Below are positions 1 through 10,560 of a DNA stretch of 20,374 nucleotides, one piece after another (position 1 is the stretch's first letter; each line of letters starts with the position of its first letter). Source of the stretch: Chromera velia (Eukaryota > Sar > Chromeraceae); contig JAHBMJ010000772.1 in the NCBI GenBank assembly GCA_018398765.1, forward strand, positions 20,001-40,374. Reading direction: 5' to 3'. The position numbers and the translations under genes are program-made. The notes under the pieces are model-generated. The model had not been told where the DNA came from. It saw only the letters and a program-made list of their open reading frames with translations, and did no database searches.

Positions 1-640
1 CTTAACTCCTCACTGTTCTCCCCCACCAGCCTCCCACCAGATTCTCTGCTCCTTTGCCGCCCACCCCGGCCCACTTGTGACGCTGTCGGCCCCGGCCCCG
101 GCCTCGGGCCCCGCCTTGTCCCCTTGTGGTGCACCGCCGGCCCCGGCCCCGACCCCGGCTTCCTTTACCAGTCGCAGATATTTACTAGACCCAAACGTTT
201 CACCGCTCGCTCCAGTTGGCCCCGCCCTGTTCGCTCGGAGTTCTCTGTGATGCCGCTGGCCCCGGTCCCAGCCCCGGGCCCGACCCCCGGGTCCGGCCGC
301 CGCCCTTGCCCACGTCTTTTCCCCAGCCTCCGTCGATGGACGTCGCCCCAGACCAGCGCTTCGGCCTGCTTACCCCCTTAATCCGCCCGCTCCTCCTTAT
401 TCCTCGCCCCCTTTCTGCTTCGCGGGCATCCAGACGTTGGGGCTAGCGTTGGGGCCGGAGAAAGCTGGGGCAGGTGCCAGGATAGGGGCCAGGTCGTCTC
501 GAGTACAGAGAAAAGACTCAAACACAGATATGCATGCAGTGAAAGGGAGACAAACAGGGAGCGGGGGGAGCCAACCCCCCCTCTCCTCCCGTTGGCTCTC
601 CCCAAGTTGCAAATTCACTCTCCTCTCTTTCTAAATCATG
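1..640. other. GC-rich, gene-free stretch with degenerate repeats
   Basis: The first 300 bases are strongly C/G-biased and contain three imperfect copies of a motif of the form GTGxxGC..(C/T)CGGCCCCGG, near 76-118, 123-165 and 245-300. The rest up to 640 is mixed sequence. Open frames occur on both strands, but they are short, overlap each other and are compositionally driven. None shows a recognisable domain, start context or splice pattern. I see no gene here. Confidence 0.5.
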
Positions 641-2046
641 CCTCCATGTTGCCCTCGACTGTTTTTGATTGGCAGGCATGAGTGTAAAACGACGTGACTG
701 ACACAGACCAAATGAAAACAAACCGCAACGACTGACTCGAGAGACAGCTATTGCACAGGTCCTCAAGCACCGTTCCTGATCGAGCGTCCTTAAAAACAAC
801 GTAACCTGCATTCAATCACATCCCCGAGAGGCAACAAAGCCAGAAAGGACGGTTGAAAGCGAACATCTGCTCGACAGTGCATCATGTGCTGACCCACACA
901 GAGAAACGGAAATGAACACTCACCAGAAAAAGGACGAAAGCAACTTCAACTCCTGAGCAAAGGCAAGAACGAGTCCTAGATCCTGCATATAGGCATAGAG
1001 TAAGAAAAGAATGAAGTTCCAGGTGAGGGTCTATGAGGCATTATGCTCCGACATGATGTAACGGCCTGTAAGCATTAAAGCAGTCTAGGAAGCAGTCAAA
1101 TGGATCAACTCACTGGAGAGCATGCAAAAGCCCCTCTGGCTCCCTAAGACAGCCCTGTGGGAGTCCCAAATCCTGCCTGCAGATAAATACCAAGCAGATA
1201 AGGAAGTGTGAGAGTTTAGGCAAAGGTGGGCCAGTACCTGATATGATGCAACGAGTGGTACGACTTGCTCACATCTGAGAGGAGATGGAACCTCAAACTC
1301 ACCAGAAGGAAGATGAAGACAGCCCCCGTTCCCTCAGCGAGACAAGCAAGAGCTCGAAAGCTTGCATTGGGGCACGAAGCAGAATAAGACGTCGACTAAA
1401 GATTGGAAGCAAGAGGACCCTATCCAATTTTACCTACCTCACCTACTTCACAGAACGAGATGGGGAAATAAACCTATGCCTGAAAGAAAAGAGATGGCTG
1501 AGGTTCCACCGGCCCAAAGTCTGCTTCCAATGCGAAGTGTAGAGCAGCCCTGACTTTGACAATTTGAAAGTGCAACTTGATCTAAGAACATTTGGAAACA
1601 TGAGCAGTGAACAGCTAGAGTGAACAGTAAACACTTCAAATGAGTAGTGTGACTATAGCTTACCTTTATCAAATCAGAGCTCATATTGCATAGCCCTTCA
1701 ATTCTACTGCACGCGTGTGTCAAAATCAGAGTCCGATCCGATTTTGAATCCCCTCACGTACATGCACAAAAGCTTGCAGCATGCACGTGGCCGCCGCGAC
1801 TATCATATTTGGGGAGCGTGCATGGACGCGACTCTCAGGCTTGCACACAGTCACGTACCACTCAGATGCAATACATTTTTTTTTATCACTTACTGACTAT
1901 AATTCACAAAAAAACGCATTCGCAGAATGCTTAAAACTCTTTGTTTTTCATTTTTAACCACTGTTTATTGTCTAAAAATGCTTGCAGGATAGGGTTGTTT
2001 TGGAGACCGTTTGGGTGTTGGAGACCGTTTTAAAAAATTTTCCCTT
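641..2046. other. Intergenic DNA, no supported gene
   Basis: No coding region, RNA gene or complete mobile element is recognisable. Two stretches, about 905-1010 and 1282-1388, share a loose pattern around ACTCACCAGAA followed by purine-rich sequence, which may be an old local duplication. A short direct repeat, TTGGAGACCGTTT, occurs twice within about 30 bases near 2000-2032. Composition becomes A/T-rich from about 1870 towards the retroelement boundary. Confidence 0.4.
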
Positions 2047-2215
2047 CTATTATTGACAGCAATTCTTAGATACAGAGAATAGACATGCATACATACTGCC
2101 TGTTATAAAAAGAAGGCAAGCCTGAAGGAAAGGTGCCCTCTCTAATAAACCTCTATGTGTAAGATCGTATAAGTATGTATCTGAGCCCTATAGCTTCCGT
2201 AGGCCTGATGGAACA
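2047..2215 (+). repeat. 5' LTR of the gypsy element
   Basis: A 169 bp direct repeat of 9060-9241. It carries a TATA-like TATAAAA at 2104-2110 and a polyadenylation signal AATAAA at 2144-2149, in the order expected for an LTR. It ends in GGAACA, which fits the CA end of LTRs, and is followed one base later by a TGG-initial candidate primer-binding site. The start is less clear: repeat identity begins at CTATTATTGA, while a canonical TG start would be at 2054. I count about 17 substitutions against the 3' copy, nearly all transitions, plus one 13-bp gap. Confidence 0.75.
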
Positions 2216-2216
2216 G

Positions 2217-2234
2217 TGGACCAGGTTAGCAGAG
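2217..2234 (+). other. Candidate primer-binding site
   Basis: The sequence TGGACCAGGTTAGCAGAG starts one base after the 5' LTR. The initial TGG would pair with the CCA end of a tRNA, and the position is exactly where a minus-strand primer site belongs. I cannot name the primer tRNA; the implied discriminator base is U, which is uncommon. Comparison with the host tRNA set would settle it. Confidence 0.45.
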
Positions 2235-2394
2235 CTTTCGGGTTCCCGGTCTAGTTAACAGAATACAGACCGGAATCATGAGAAGAGGAACCTTCTATCT
2301 GTAAAGAAAAAGCCAGAGTTCCCCTTCGATTCCTTCCATCCACCCCTGGTTGGAGAATATCGACACTCTTCCTCCTTCCTCCGTAGGCACCCTC

Positions 2395-2634
2395 AACCTC
2401 CCTGAACCTAAGTGCCACTTAAAAAAATATAATCAAGATAATCTCCATCTGCGGCATCGTTCTTTAAGAGACCATCTGCCCTTGTGGCGTACATGGTCAA
2501 GACACCGTCCAGATATATGGCTTTGGCTTTTAAAATACCATAAATGATCGGATTCCACGCCTGCGGTGTGAACTTTCAAGCTTATCCAAAAATGCGGTTT
2601 GAACTTTCAAGTGGTAGTTAGATTCAAGGAGGTC
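2395..2634 (+). repeat. Dispersed repeat, copy A
   Basis: About 240 bp, matching 19455-19661 in the same orientation. Shared landmarks in order are CCTGAACCTAAGTGCCACTT, an AATATAATC stretch, AAGAGACCATC, a GGCTTTGGCTTT block and GAACTTTCAAGTGGTAGTTAG. This copy has about 33 extra bases (roughly 2492-2524) that the other lacks. Internally TGCGGT(G/T)TGAACTTTCAAG occurs twice, about 30 bases apart. It lies between the 5' LTR and gag, so it is either part of this family's leader or a separate repeat inserted there. Confidence 0.75.
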
Positions 2635-2753
2635 GCACCTTCTTCACGGAGGAAGGGGAGATTGTTACCGAAAGCCCAGCAGTCACGCACCGCTCAGCAT
2701 CTGAACAACAGACTGACTCAGAGGAATCGATACAGGCAGGGTAAAGACCAAAC

Positions 2754-3780
2754 ATGGCAATTGATGTGGACAAACTGAAGGGGCTGGCAGAGGTGAAGAG
2801 AGTCGTAGAGGTATTTACGAGGGTATTTGACCCTAAAAAAAAGAATGGAAGGACTTGGTTCAGCCAATTCCATGAAAAAGTGAAAGCCGGCAACCTTAAC
2901 GTCAACAAATACAAACTGTTACTTGGTATGCACTTTGTTGACACCGACCTGGTGCAGCAGTGGAACGAGAAGAGGGGAACAATGTCATGCTCCACCATCG
3001 ATGAAGTAGACGTATAGTTCCTCGATACCTATGGTGGGGGAGGCATGGAAGAAAAGTATGCGGTGTATACGATGGCAGACGTGAAACTGAGTGTCGTAGA
3101 CGTATTCCAACCGTTCGTTAACCGATTCATCGATACCTTCATGGCCACTAACCCAAACGCCATTCGCAACCATCGTATCACGCCATTCATCAACGCCCTC
3201 TATCTCAAAATGCGGGAAGCCCTGGAAATTGAACCCACTTTCTCTGAATGGAATGACTTGGTAAAGAGAACCGAGCGTCTCCATGCCAAGCTGCAGAAGA
3301 AAGCCAAAGCCAATTTTGAAACTCGTTGCCGTCCAGAGTATGCAATCAGCGTCTGATCTTGAACGATGGGAGAAGTTGACAGACAGGCTTGAGCGCGTTG
3401 AGGCCAGCATAGCGGCTTTGCACACTCGCGGCCGCGGCAGGGGCAATTCGATGCCACGAGGGGGTCGGGGCGGCTATGCCGTCTATGGCAATCGGCCGTC
3501 TCCTCAAGTCGCATACGGCTTCACACCTGGCCAAAATGTAAGCTCAGGATAGAGAGGTGGATACAGAGGACGAGGAGGAATGCCAAGGGGTATGTACAGA
3601 GGCAGAGGAGGCCACAACGGTTTCAACAACAGTCACTTCGGGTATGGACAGAATGGGCATGCTCCACCGTTTAGGCAACGAGTACCACCATGCCACTACT
3701 GCAAGTCGCCATCACACTTCGTCGCGAACTGTCCAGAACTGCGGTACTCGGGAAACAAATGGGGTGGAAGGACACAGTAG
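2754..3780 (+). pseudogene. gag remnant with CCHC zinc knuckle
   Basis: Structural polyprotein of the retroelement, which would form the particle and package RNA. The first part (2754-3356) reads in one frame, interrupted by TAG at 3015, and contains the helix-rich Trp/Leu/Lys pattern of retrotransposon gag (for example TWFSQFHEKVKAG). The reading then shifts to another frame at about 3330-3360 and continues from about 3357 to a TAG at 3778, crossing a TAG at 3550. This second part has an RGG-rich stretch (RGRGRG, RGGRGG, RGRGG) and one zinc knuckle, C-x2-C-x4-H-x4-C (CHYC..H..C), at 3691-3732, as expected for nucleocapsid. The ATG at 2754 follows a purine-rich leader. The frameshift and stops make it a pseudogene. 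Confidence 0.85.
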
Positions 3781-4019
3781 AAGCAGTCCCTACCACCCAA
3801 CCTCAGTCGCCTCGTCCTCTCTCTGTGTATCTCTATGCTCCACTTTATGAAATTATAAAAAGGAAAGGCTGCTTTTCGAGAGAGGACAACAGTGCAAGGA
3901 AAAGATTTGCTTTTGAAGAAGCGTGTAGGCAGCCTGTGCTTCCATCTCCCTTACCGGTATGAATGCCCAAAAAAGAAAAAACGAAACCAAGAAGCATGTG
4001 GGCATAGAATGCTTCCATT

Positions 4020-4319
4020 AAGGTCGGTAGTCAGTCGAAAGTAAGCTCTGTGGTTGGAAATAGACATAAGGCGACAGGAGTGCTTGATTTAGATGCAGAG
4101 GTCTCATTCATAGATGTGTCACTAACTTTGCATGCAGACAGCCCAGTGGTTCCGGCTAGCCTGGCGCTGTCGGCGGCTGGAGGGAGTGGATTGAAGGTGC
4201 TGGGGGAGACCACGATCTCATTCTCCCACCCCAACAACCCAGAGAAGAAATTCCTGCACACTCTCCTCATCACAGCCAACACGGGGTACGACCTGGTCCT
4301 TGGGCAGGATTTTCTGTAG
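4020..4319 (+). pseudogene. Retropepsin-like aspartic protease remnant
   Basis: This would cleave the gag-pol polyprotein. The N-terminal block reads GVLDLDAEVSFID, where family members have D-S/T-G-A followed by hydrophobic residues. The first Asp remains (4086-4088), but Ser/Thr is Leu and Gly is Asp; each change is explained by a single transition (TCA to TTA, GGT to GAT). The C-terminal block YDLVLGQDFL matches the conserved end of gypsy proteases. The frame ends in TAG at 4317, then the same frame continues towards RT with further stops at 4476 and 4536. The altered active site means it should be inactive. Confidence 0.75.
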
Positions 4320-5063
4320 CTCAAAGACCCAGTCGTGCAATACCACTACAGAGAGGACAGGTTGGTTGTTGCTGATCTTCATGTTTTTCATTGTTGGTAC
4401 GATGACGGACGGAAGCCGATGCATATGGCTCCCCTCCGCCGCACAAAAGTCACAAAGCGTTCCCGTGCGCTTCTCTAGGTGGATGTAGATGGAGTAGGAG
4501 ACGAAAAAACAGTTATTTTGCGTCAAAATGTTCCCTGAGCGCACCCAGGCCTTACAGTCTCAGACCAGATAGTCATAGTGAGGGCCGGCGTTGCCACCAT
4601 CGAAGTTCTGAACGTCTCACAGCAGGATTTTCGGTTGGGTGCAGAGTCCCTCCTTACTTTTACCGAGCTAGCCAGCCGCGTTGCCTCAGTCACAGCCGTC
4701 ACAGCCAATATGACGACATCTACCCCACTGCAGAATCCCCCGCCGCCTCCTTCGCTTCCGAAAGTTGATCTCTTGCACATCCCGCCTGAGGTTAGAGGGA
4801 AGTACGAATCCCTCTTCCGAGAGCATAGTGACCTCTGATCTCGCTCCCGCTTTGATATCGGAGAATTGTGACTGAATGGGTAGCCGTACGAAGTCCGAAT
4901 CCCCACAGGCGATGCCTCTCCCATCACATAGAATCAAGACAGAGTGCCCTACCACCAACGCGACCATGTGAAGAAAGAGATTGAGGCAATGGAAGAGGGG
5001 GGTATCATCCGCAAGTCCAGCTCTCCATGGGCTGTGCCCGCAGTCCTTGTGAAGAAGCCTGAT

Positions 5064-5073
5064 GGCACCACCT
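5064..5073 (+). repeat. Target-site duplication, left copy
   Basis: GGCACCACCT, identical to 6167-6176, flanking the foldback transposon. The duplicated bases belong to the RT codons for DGTT just before CLDFYKLN, so the left copy is followed directly by transposon sequence and the right copy continues into RT. Confidence 0.85.
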
Positions 5074-6166
5074 AGGGTCTAACACTTTGTGAGGGTACCC
5101 TAGGTTTGAAGTTAGGTTTTTCAATAAAAACTTAAATTTTTGATGTTTTAAAAGAGATTTCTGGAGCTCAATTTTCTAGAAAAGCTTAAAAAACGCTAAA
5201 ATAGGGTCAAGTAGCTGAGGTTAGGGTAAGTTAGGATAGGTTTTGATGAGTTTAAAACCCATTCGCTACGTCAGGTTTAGAATTGGTTTGGAAACCATGG
5301 TCACAGCAGACTCAAACCTTCTAAACCTCTTCAAACCTATCCAAACCTGGTCAAACTTCTGAAATCTGTATGTGAATGATCTGTTAAAAGCATATTTTAT
5401 ATGTTTTTGCCAGTAAGACCACGTCTGTGACACTCTGTGCATGAGCATTTTAGGAAGGGGATACAGCTTCGCTTGCATCAGTATTCACAGTAACCGCTGC
5501 ATTCTCCTTATCCTGCCTCCCTCCCTTTTCCCCTCTCTTCTTTCCTGGTACGATATGGCACGATCTTTGTTTGCTTGATCGCCTCTCTGTGGAAACCATA
5601 CACATGATTAAGGAATTTGGAAACCTACTGCACTAAACATTGATGGCGGCTTACGAATTGAAGATAGAGAATTGGAGCAAGTTGACCGGACGTTTGAAAA
5701 GGAAATTACACCTCTGGAGAAGTGACTCAGAAGTCTGTTGAAGTATGAAAGAATGAAAGCAGCTTTTATGTTTTTAACTTTATCCTACATTCGTTGAATG
5801 ATCGGTTTGTTTGATGTTTCCTGGTAAAATGCCAGGTTGTGTTTGCTTTGCATCTTCTCTGTGTTCATGTAAAAGCCATTTAGAACCAGGTTTAGACAGG
5901 TTTAGACAGGTTTGGTCAGGTTGGGGGATTAGGTTTACAAACCGACGTCATGAGCGTTTGCGAACCTCAGAGGGTGAATTGACTTTCCTATATATAAAAA
6001 GTCATAAGATTTAATTTGAAAAGTTGTGTTATCGTAGGAATAAGGTCAGTTCATCCTAAAAACCTTAAAAAACTACTTTTTAGAGTTATAGCTAATCAGA
6101 GTGACACATACCCCTAGGGTTTGTAATTAAATTATATTTATTTCTTTTTTAGGTGTCATACCCTAG
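5074..6166. mobile_element. 1.09 kb foldback DNA transposon, non-autonomous (Mutator-like candidate)
   Basis: Terminal inverted repeats of about 14 bases, including the bordering CT: CTAGGGTCTAACAC at the left and the complement of CTAGGGTATGACAC at the right, 12 of 14 matching. It is flanked by a 10-bp direct duplication. Subtracting 1103 bp (element plus one duplication copy) shifts the downstream RT frame exactly onto the upstream one. The interior is A/T-rich with no transposase frame. Five 10-bp units of the type CAAACCTNTY (5311-5360) face four complementary units, TTTAGACAGG-like (5881-5920), giving a foldback structure. Duplications of 9-11 bp are characteristic of Mutator-like elements, but the superfamily is inference from length alone. 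It inserted after the retrotransposon. Confidence 0.85.
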
Positions 6167-6176
6167 GGCACCACCT
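6167..6176 (+). repeat. Target-site duplication, right copy
   Basis: GGCACCACCT, the second copy of 5064-5073. From here the RT frame continues as [11 protein letters not shown]. Confidence 0.85.
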
Positions 6177-6900
6177 GTTTCTGCCTCGACTTCTACAAGC
6201 TGAATCAGGCAACCAAACGTGACTTGTTCCCCCTCCCCCGCATCCAAGAGACCCTCGACCATCTTGCAGGAGCACAGGTGTTTTCCGTTCTCAATTACAC
6301 CTCCGGCTTCTTCCAGCTGAAGATGCATGAAGCAGACGTAGAGAAAACTGCTTTTATGACTCCTTTCGGTCTGTATGAGTTCACACGCATGCCGTTTGGG
6401 CTCATGAACGCACCGAGCATCTTCTAGCATATGATGACGCTGCTTCTCGTAGGTTTGATGAAAGACATCGCCCTCGTCTACATCGATGACATCATTGTTT
6501 TCTCCCGTTCGCATGAAGAGCATTTGAGGGATTTGAGGGAGGTTTTGGGATTGGTGAGGCAGGCAAACCTCAAGCTAAAATTGGAGAAAGTGCAGATTGC
6601 ATTGAGAGAGGTGGAGTATTTGGAACATTCAGTCTCATTTAGGGGGATCAGGCTGAGTCGAAAGAATATGAAGAAGGTATTGGAGTAGAGGTCCCCAAAA
6701 GACTAAAAAGAGCTGCGCTCCTTCTTTTATCTCTGCTCGTATTACCGCTATTTCGTTGCAGGCTTTGCGAGGTTGACGTATCCCCTTCATGAGCTGCTAA
6801 AACCAACTGACAAGGAAGGCCGTCCCCTTCCCTTCTAGTGGGGGAAGGAGGCAGAGGCAATCTTTACCGAATTAAAGAGACGCCTCACTACCCCCCCTAT

Positions 6901-7086
6901 CCTTGCCTTTCCAGACATGAGCCGCCCTTTCACCGTCAAGCCAGACATGTGCAAGTTCTCTGTAGGAGGTCTTTTCACACAAAAAGTCAACGGAAAGGAG
7001 ATGGTGATTGCCTATACGAGCAGGGTATTGAGTGCCGCCGAGAGGAATTACAGCCCAGTAGAGAGGGAGGGAGTAGAGAAAAGAGA
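6901..7086 (+). pseudogene. Truncated RNase H domain
   Basis: This domain would degrade the RNA strand during reverse transcription. The start is recognisable: FTVKPDMCKFSVGGLFTQ, then VIAYTSRVLSAAERNYSPVE, matching the beginning of gypsy RNase H. After EREGV the sequence passes straight to EKREQLVVP, which belongs just before the integrase zinc finger. The rest of RNase H and the linker, roughly 200 residues in related elements, are missing. The join near 7070-7090 is in frame, so this looks like a clean internal deletion or a deleted lineage. Catalytic completeness is lost. Confidence 0.75.
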
Positions 7087-8185
<1,099 letters not shown>

Positions 8186-8737
8186 AAGAAGAGAGAGAAC
8201 GTCAGAGCAGAAAGAAAAGAAACAGAGGTTGAAGAGAAAGAGAAGATATCAAGAACAGAAGGAGAGAGTGGAACGAGAGACGAAGAGAAGGAGAGGCAGA
8301 GAGAAGAGGGAACGCATGCGTTTGATAAGACAGATGCAGAGGCCAGTGATCCGTGCCCTTGGTGGCAGGTAGGTCCACGTCAGCGCCGCAAGACAAAATT
8401 GTTTCCAATTGATGAGGAAGAGTCAGAGTTCGAGTCTGAGACTTCTTCTGAGGAGGAAGAGAAAGGGGGTGAACAGGAGAACAGTGAGGAATCGGATACT
8501 AGTCAAAAAGAGCGAAAAGAGGCACCGAGATCGAATTCGAAGAAAAGAAAGGGAAAACAGAAAGCAATGCCCGTTGGAATTCAAGCAAGTCAAGAGAAGG
8601 AAGGAAAGACCTTCTACCGTGTTTCCTTCTCCGATGGCACTTTTCTTTGGTTGAGTGAAGAGGAGGTGGACGTACCCGCCCTCGTTGAAGACTTTAAGAG
8701 AAAGAAGGAAGCCGTTTTGCGTGGCCAGGTAGAATAA
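8186..8737 (+). pseudogene. Charged C-terminal pol tail, possibly chromo-like
   Basis: This continues the integrase frame after a TAG at 8183. First comes a Glu/Arg/Lys-rich stretch, then an acidic block ([16 protein letters not shown]), a basic cluster that could act as a nuclear signal (KKRKGKQKA), and finally [19 protein letters not shown] followed by [12 protein letters not shown], ending at TAA 8735-8737. The last segment has the aromatic/strand/helix order of chromodomains carried by some gypsy integrases, but key aromatics are not clear. Targeting of insertion would be the role if so. The reading is uninterrupted from 8186 to the stop. Confidence 0.5.
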
Positions 8738-9059
8738 ACTGTTGATTGCTCCATGACATGAAGTGACGACTGCGCTGTTTCAATCGATTCGATCTATCAT
8801 TCCTTTTTTCCCACTCTTCTTATATTTTTCCCGCCCTTCGTATCATGTGGTGCGGCCATACCAATGGTGGTTCTTCGATTACCGGTGTAGGTGGCTGGGA
8901 TCGGTGAAAGGTGTGGATTGTGTAGGATGTACAAGCTTAAAAGGCGGAATGATTGTTATGGATTATGAATAAGAGAAACACTAAGTCCTTCGATAAGCAA
9001 GATCGACCTAATAGTAAAAGCGTCCAATACAGAGTGATCGATTCACTACAAACGTATGC
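8738..9059. other. 3' untranslated region of the retroelement
   Basis: Between the end of pol and the 3' LTR. No frame or structure is recognisable. A polypurine tract would be expected directly before the LTR, but the last bases (ACAAACGTATGCC) are not purine-rich. Confidence 0.5.
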
Positions 9060-9241
9060 CTATTATTGATAGCAATTCTCAAATCTAGTTCTCAGATACA
9101 GAGAATGGACGTGCATATATGCTGCCTGTTATAGAGAGAAGGCAAGCCTGAAAGAAAGGTGCCCTCTTTAACAGACCTCTCTTTATAAGATCGTATAAGC
9201 ATGTATCTGAGCCCTATAGCTTCCGTAGGCCTGACGGAACA
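9060..9241 (+). repeat. 3' LTR of the gypsy element
   Basis: 182 bp, direct repeat of 2047-2215. It is longer by exactly one 13-bp segment near 9080-9092. The TATA-like and AATAAA boxes of the 5' copy are altered here (TATAGAG, AACAGA). Identity ends at GGAACA on both sides. Confidence 0.75.
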
Positions 9242-9294
9242 ATCAGACTCACCGGTTAATTAACCTTAGTTCATCAGATGTTTTAGTTAATTTA

Positions 9295-9314
9295 TCACGA
9301 TCGAAAGATCGTGA
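9295..9314. repeat. Perfect hairpin with GAAA loop
   Basis: TCACGATC, loop GAAA, GATCGTGA: an 8-bp perfect stem closed by a GNRA-type tetraloop, 54 bases downstream of the 3' LTR. Function unknown. There is no following T-run of the kind seen in bacterial terminators. Confidence 0.6.
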
Positions 9315-10430
9315 CACAAACTATATATATTAAGGGAAGGGATACTAAGGGATACCCTCATATAAAAAATACTTGCACTACCCAACTTACCTAACTTAAA
9401 CTTTTTTTGTTTTTAAATATGAAAGTGTACACATCCCAAAAAAGACAAAGATGAATATACCACATCAAAGTCCATTTTGTAATTTGCACTTCAGGATTAA
9501 TTAAGATTGAGATTGACCTTTTCACCAAATTTTAAAAAGCCAAAAAGTTTTTAGGGGGGCTAATAGACCTCAGTATGTTACCTTTGACACATTTTAAGAC
9601 ATCTTTTTTTACTTAAGTATTATAATTTCATGTAATTCGGTTCAGTTTGAAAGTTTAGTTTCAAAATTTAGGCTCTTTATTTACTTTTAATCATCATCAG
9701 TGTCCCTCAGTACCTGTGCCGCAGCAATATATAGCTCCAGCATTGGCAAAAGAACACTCGAAGCTGATCACAGTGACTGCAAGCTAAAATCTGGCCTAGA
9801 ATCTGGCCTTTACCATCCCCGCCACCCTACTGGGTCTGGTGTTTGTTCTCACTGCAATCTGGTGAACTGCTCTCCTGAGTATACGGCTATATCGTTCTAT
9901 CTCCTAATGCTCCATCTATTGATACCACAAATTAAGGGCACAAAATCTAGTCACTTTTTATTGATTAACTTTTTCAGTTTGGTCCAAAAACTCAACCTCG
10001 TACAACCATGGACCATATACATTGATTTTATGTTGTCATATCTGAATGAGTCAATGCGCTAGATTAATAAACCAACATTGCATGTCATCTATAGCATGTC
10101 ATGCCCCGTAGTTGGCCACAGCCTAAGTGGTAGCTCACCGGCTTTAACCGCCTCAATTCAATTCAATTCATATGTTCACATTATTTCTAAATTCATTCAG
10201 ATATGTTCTTACAATCTGAATTTAAATAAGATTCAAGCATGTTAATCAGGTATATCTCAGCACATGCATATAATTGCATGATCCATCAAGATCTGTTTCT
10301 TTCTGATTTGCTTCCTTTTCCAATTGTATCCACGGTTTTTTAGAAGGTTTTATCATTGCAATTGATAACCGTAGTCATCAGAAATGAAAGGCAGCTAGAT
10401 CTTATATCTGTCCAGCCCGCTTGCGCCCGC

Positions 10431-10475
10431 CTGAGCCAGGATGCGCCTCCCCCCGGCCTCCCCTGCCTGGCTCAG
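10431..10475. repeat. 10-bp inverted repeat around a C-rich loop
   Basis: CTGAGCCAGG (10431-10440) pairs perfectly with CCTGGCTCAG (10466-10475) around a 25-base C-rich loop, in otherwise A/T-rich DNA. Function unknown. Confidence 0.6.
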
Positions 10476-10560
10476 ACGGAACTCGATCGAACGAGAACCT
10501 GTATCAATCATGGCAGAACATTTCTTCTGCATGCGAGTGGTTCAGTATGATTTCAGGAGT

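Larger units (their letters stand above)
4758..6900 (+). pseudogene. Reverse transcriptase remnant, interrupted by a transposon
   Basis: RNA-dependent DNA polymerase domain of pol. The N-terminal part (to 5073) has [20 protein letters not shown] followed by PDGT, the standard start of gypsy RT palms. The frame is broken at 5073 by a 1.09 kb insertion and resumes at 6167 with CLDFYKLN, then [28 protein letters not shown] and YIDDIIVFS (motif C with both Asp residues, about 6479-6505). Motif A has Asn (AAT, 6293-6295) where the catalytic Asp belongs. Stops lie at 4836, 4869, 4881, 4929, 6425, 6686, 6704 and 6836. The TAG at 6425 sits where the family has FQ. Past the palm, SYYRYFVAGFARL and PLHELLK mark the connection to RNase H. 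The two halves are in different frames only because of the insertion. Confidence 0.93.
9242..10560. other. A/T-rich intergenic DNA
   Basis: No supported gene. It contains an 8-bp-stem hairpin at 9295-9314, a possible tRNA-derived repeat fragment near 10105-10170 ending in repeated AATTC units, and a 10-bp inverted repeat at 10431-10475. The longest open frame (9700-10062, plus) has no recognisable domain. Confidence 0.5.

Noticed and set aside
124-811. Overlapping frames in the GC-rich start of the window.
   Set aside because: They are compositional and overlapping on both strands, with no recognisable motif.
5073-6166. The RT interruption as a spliceosomal intron.
   Set aside because: There is no GT donor at the left border and no AG acceptor adjoining the resumed frame; inverted ends and a direct duplication indicate transposition.
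9700-10062. 120-codon plus-strand frame as a gene.
   Set aside because: It has no domain, signal or splice support, and it lies in repeat-rich A/T DNA.
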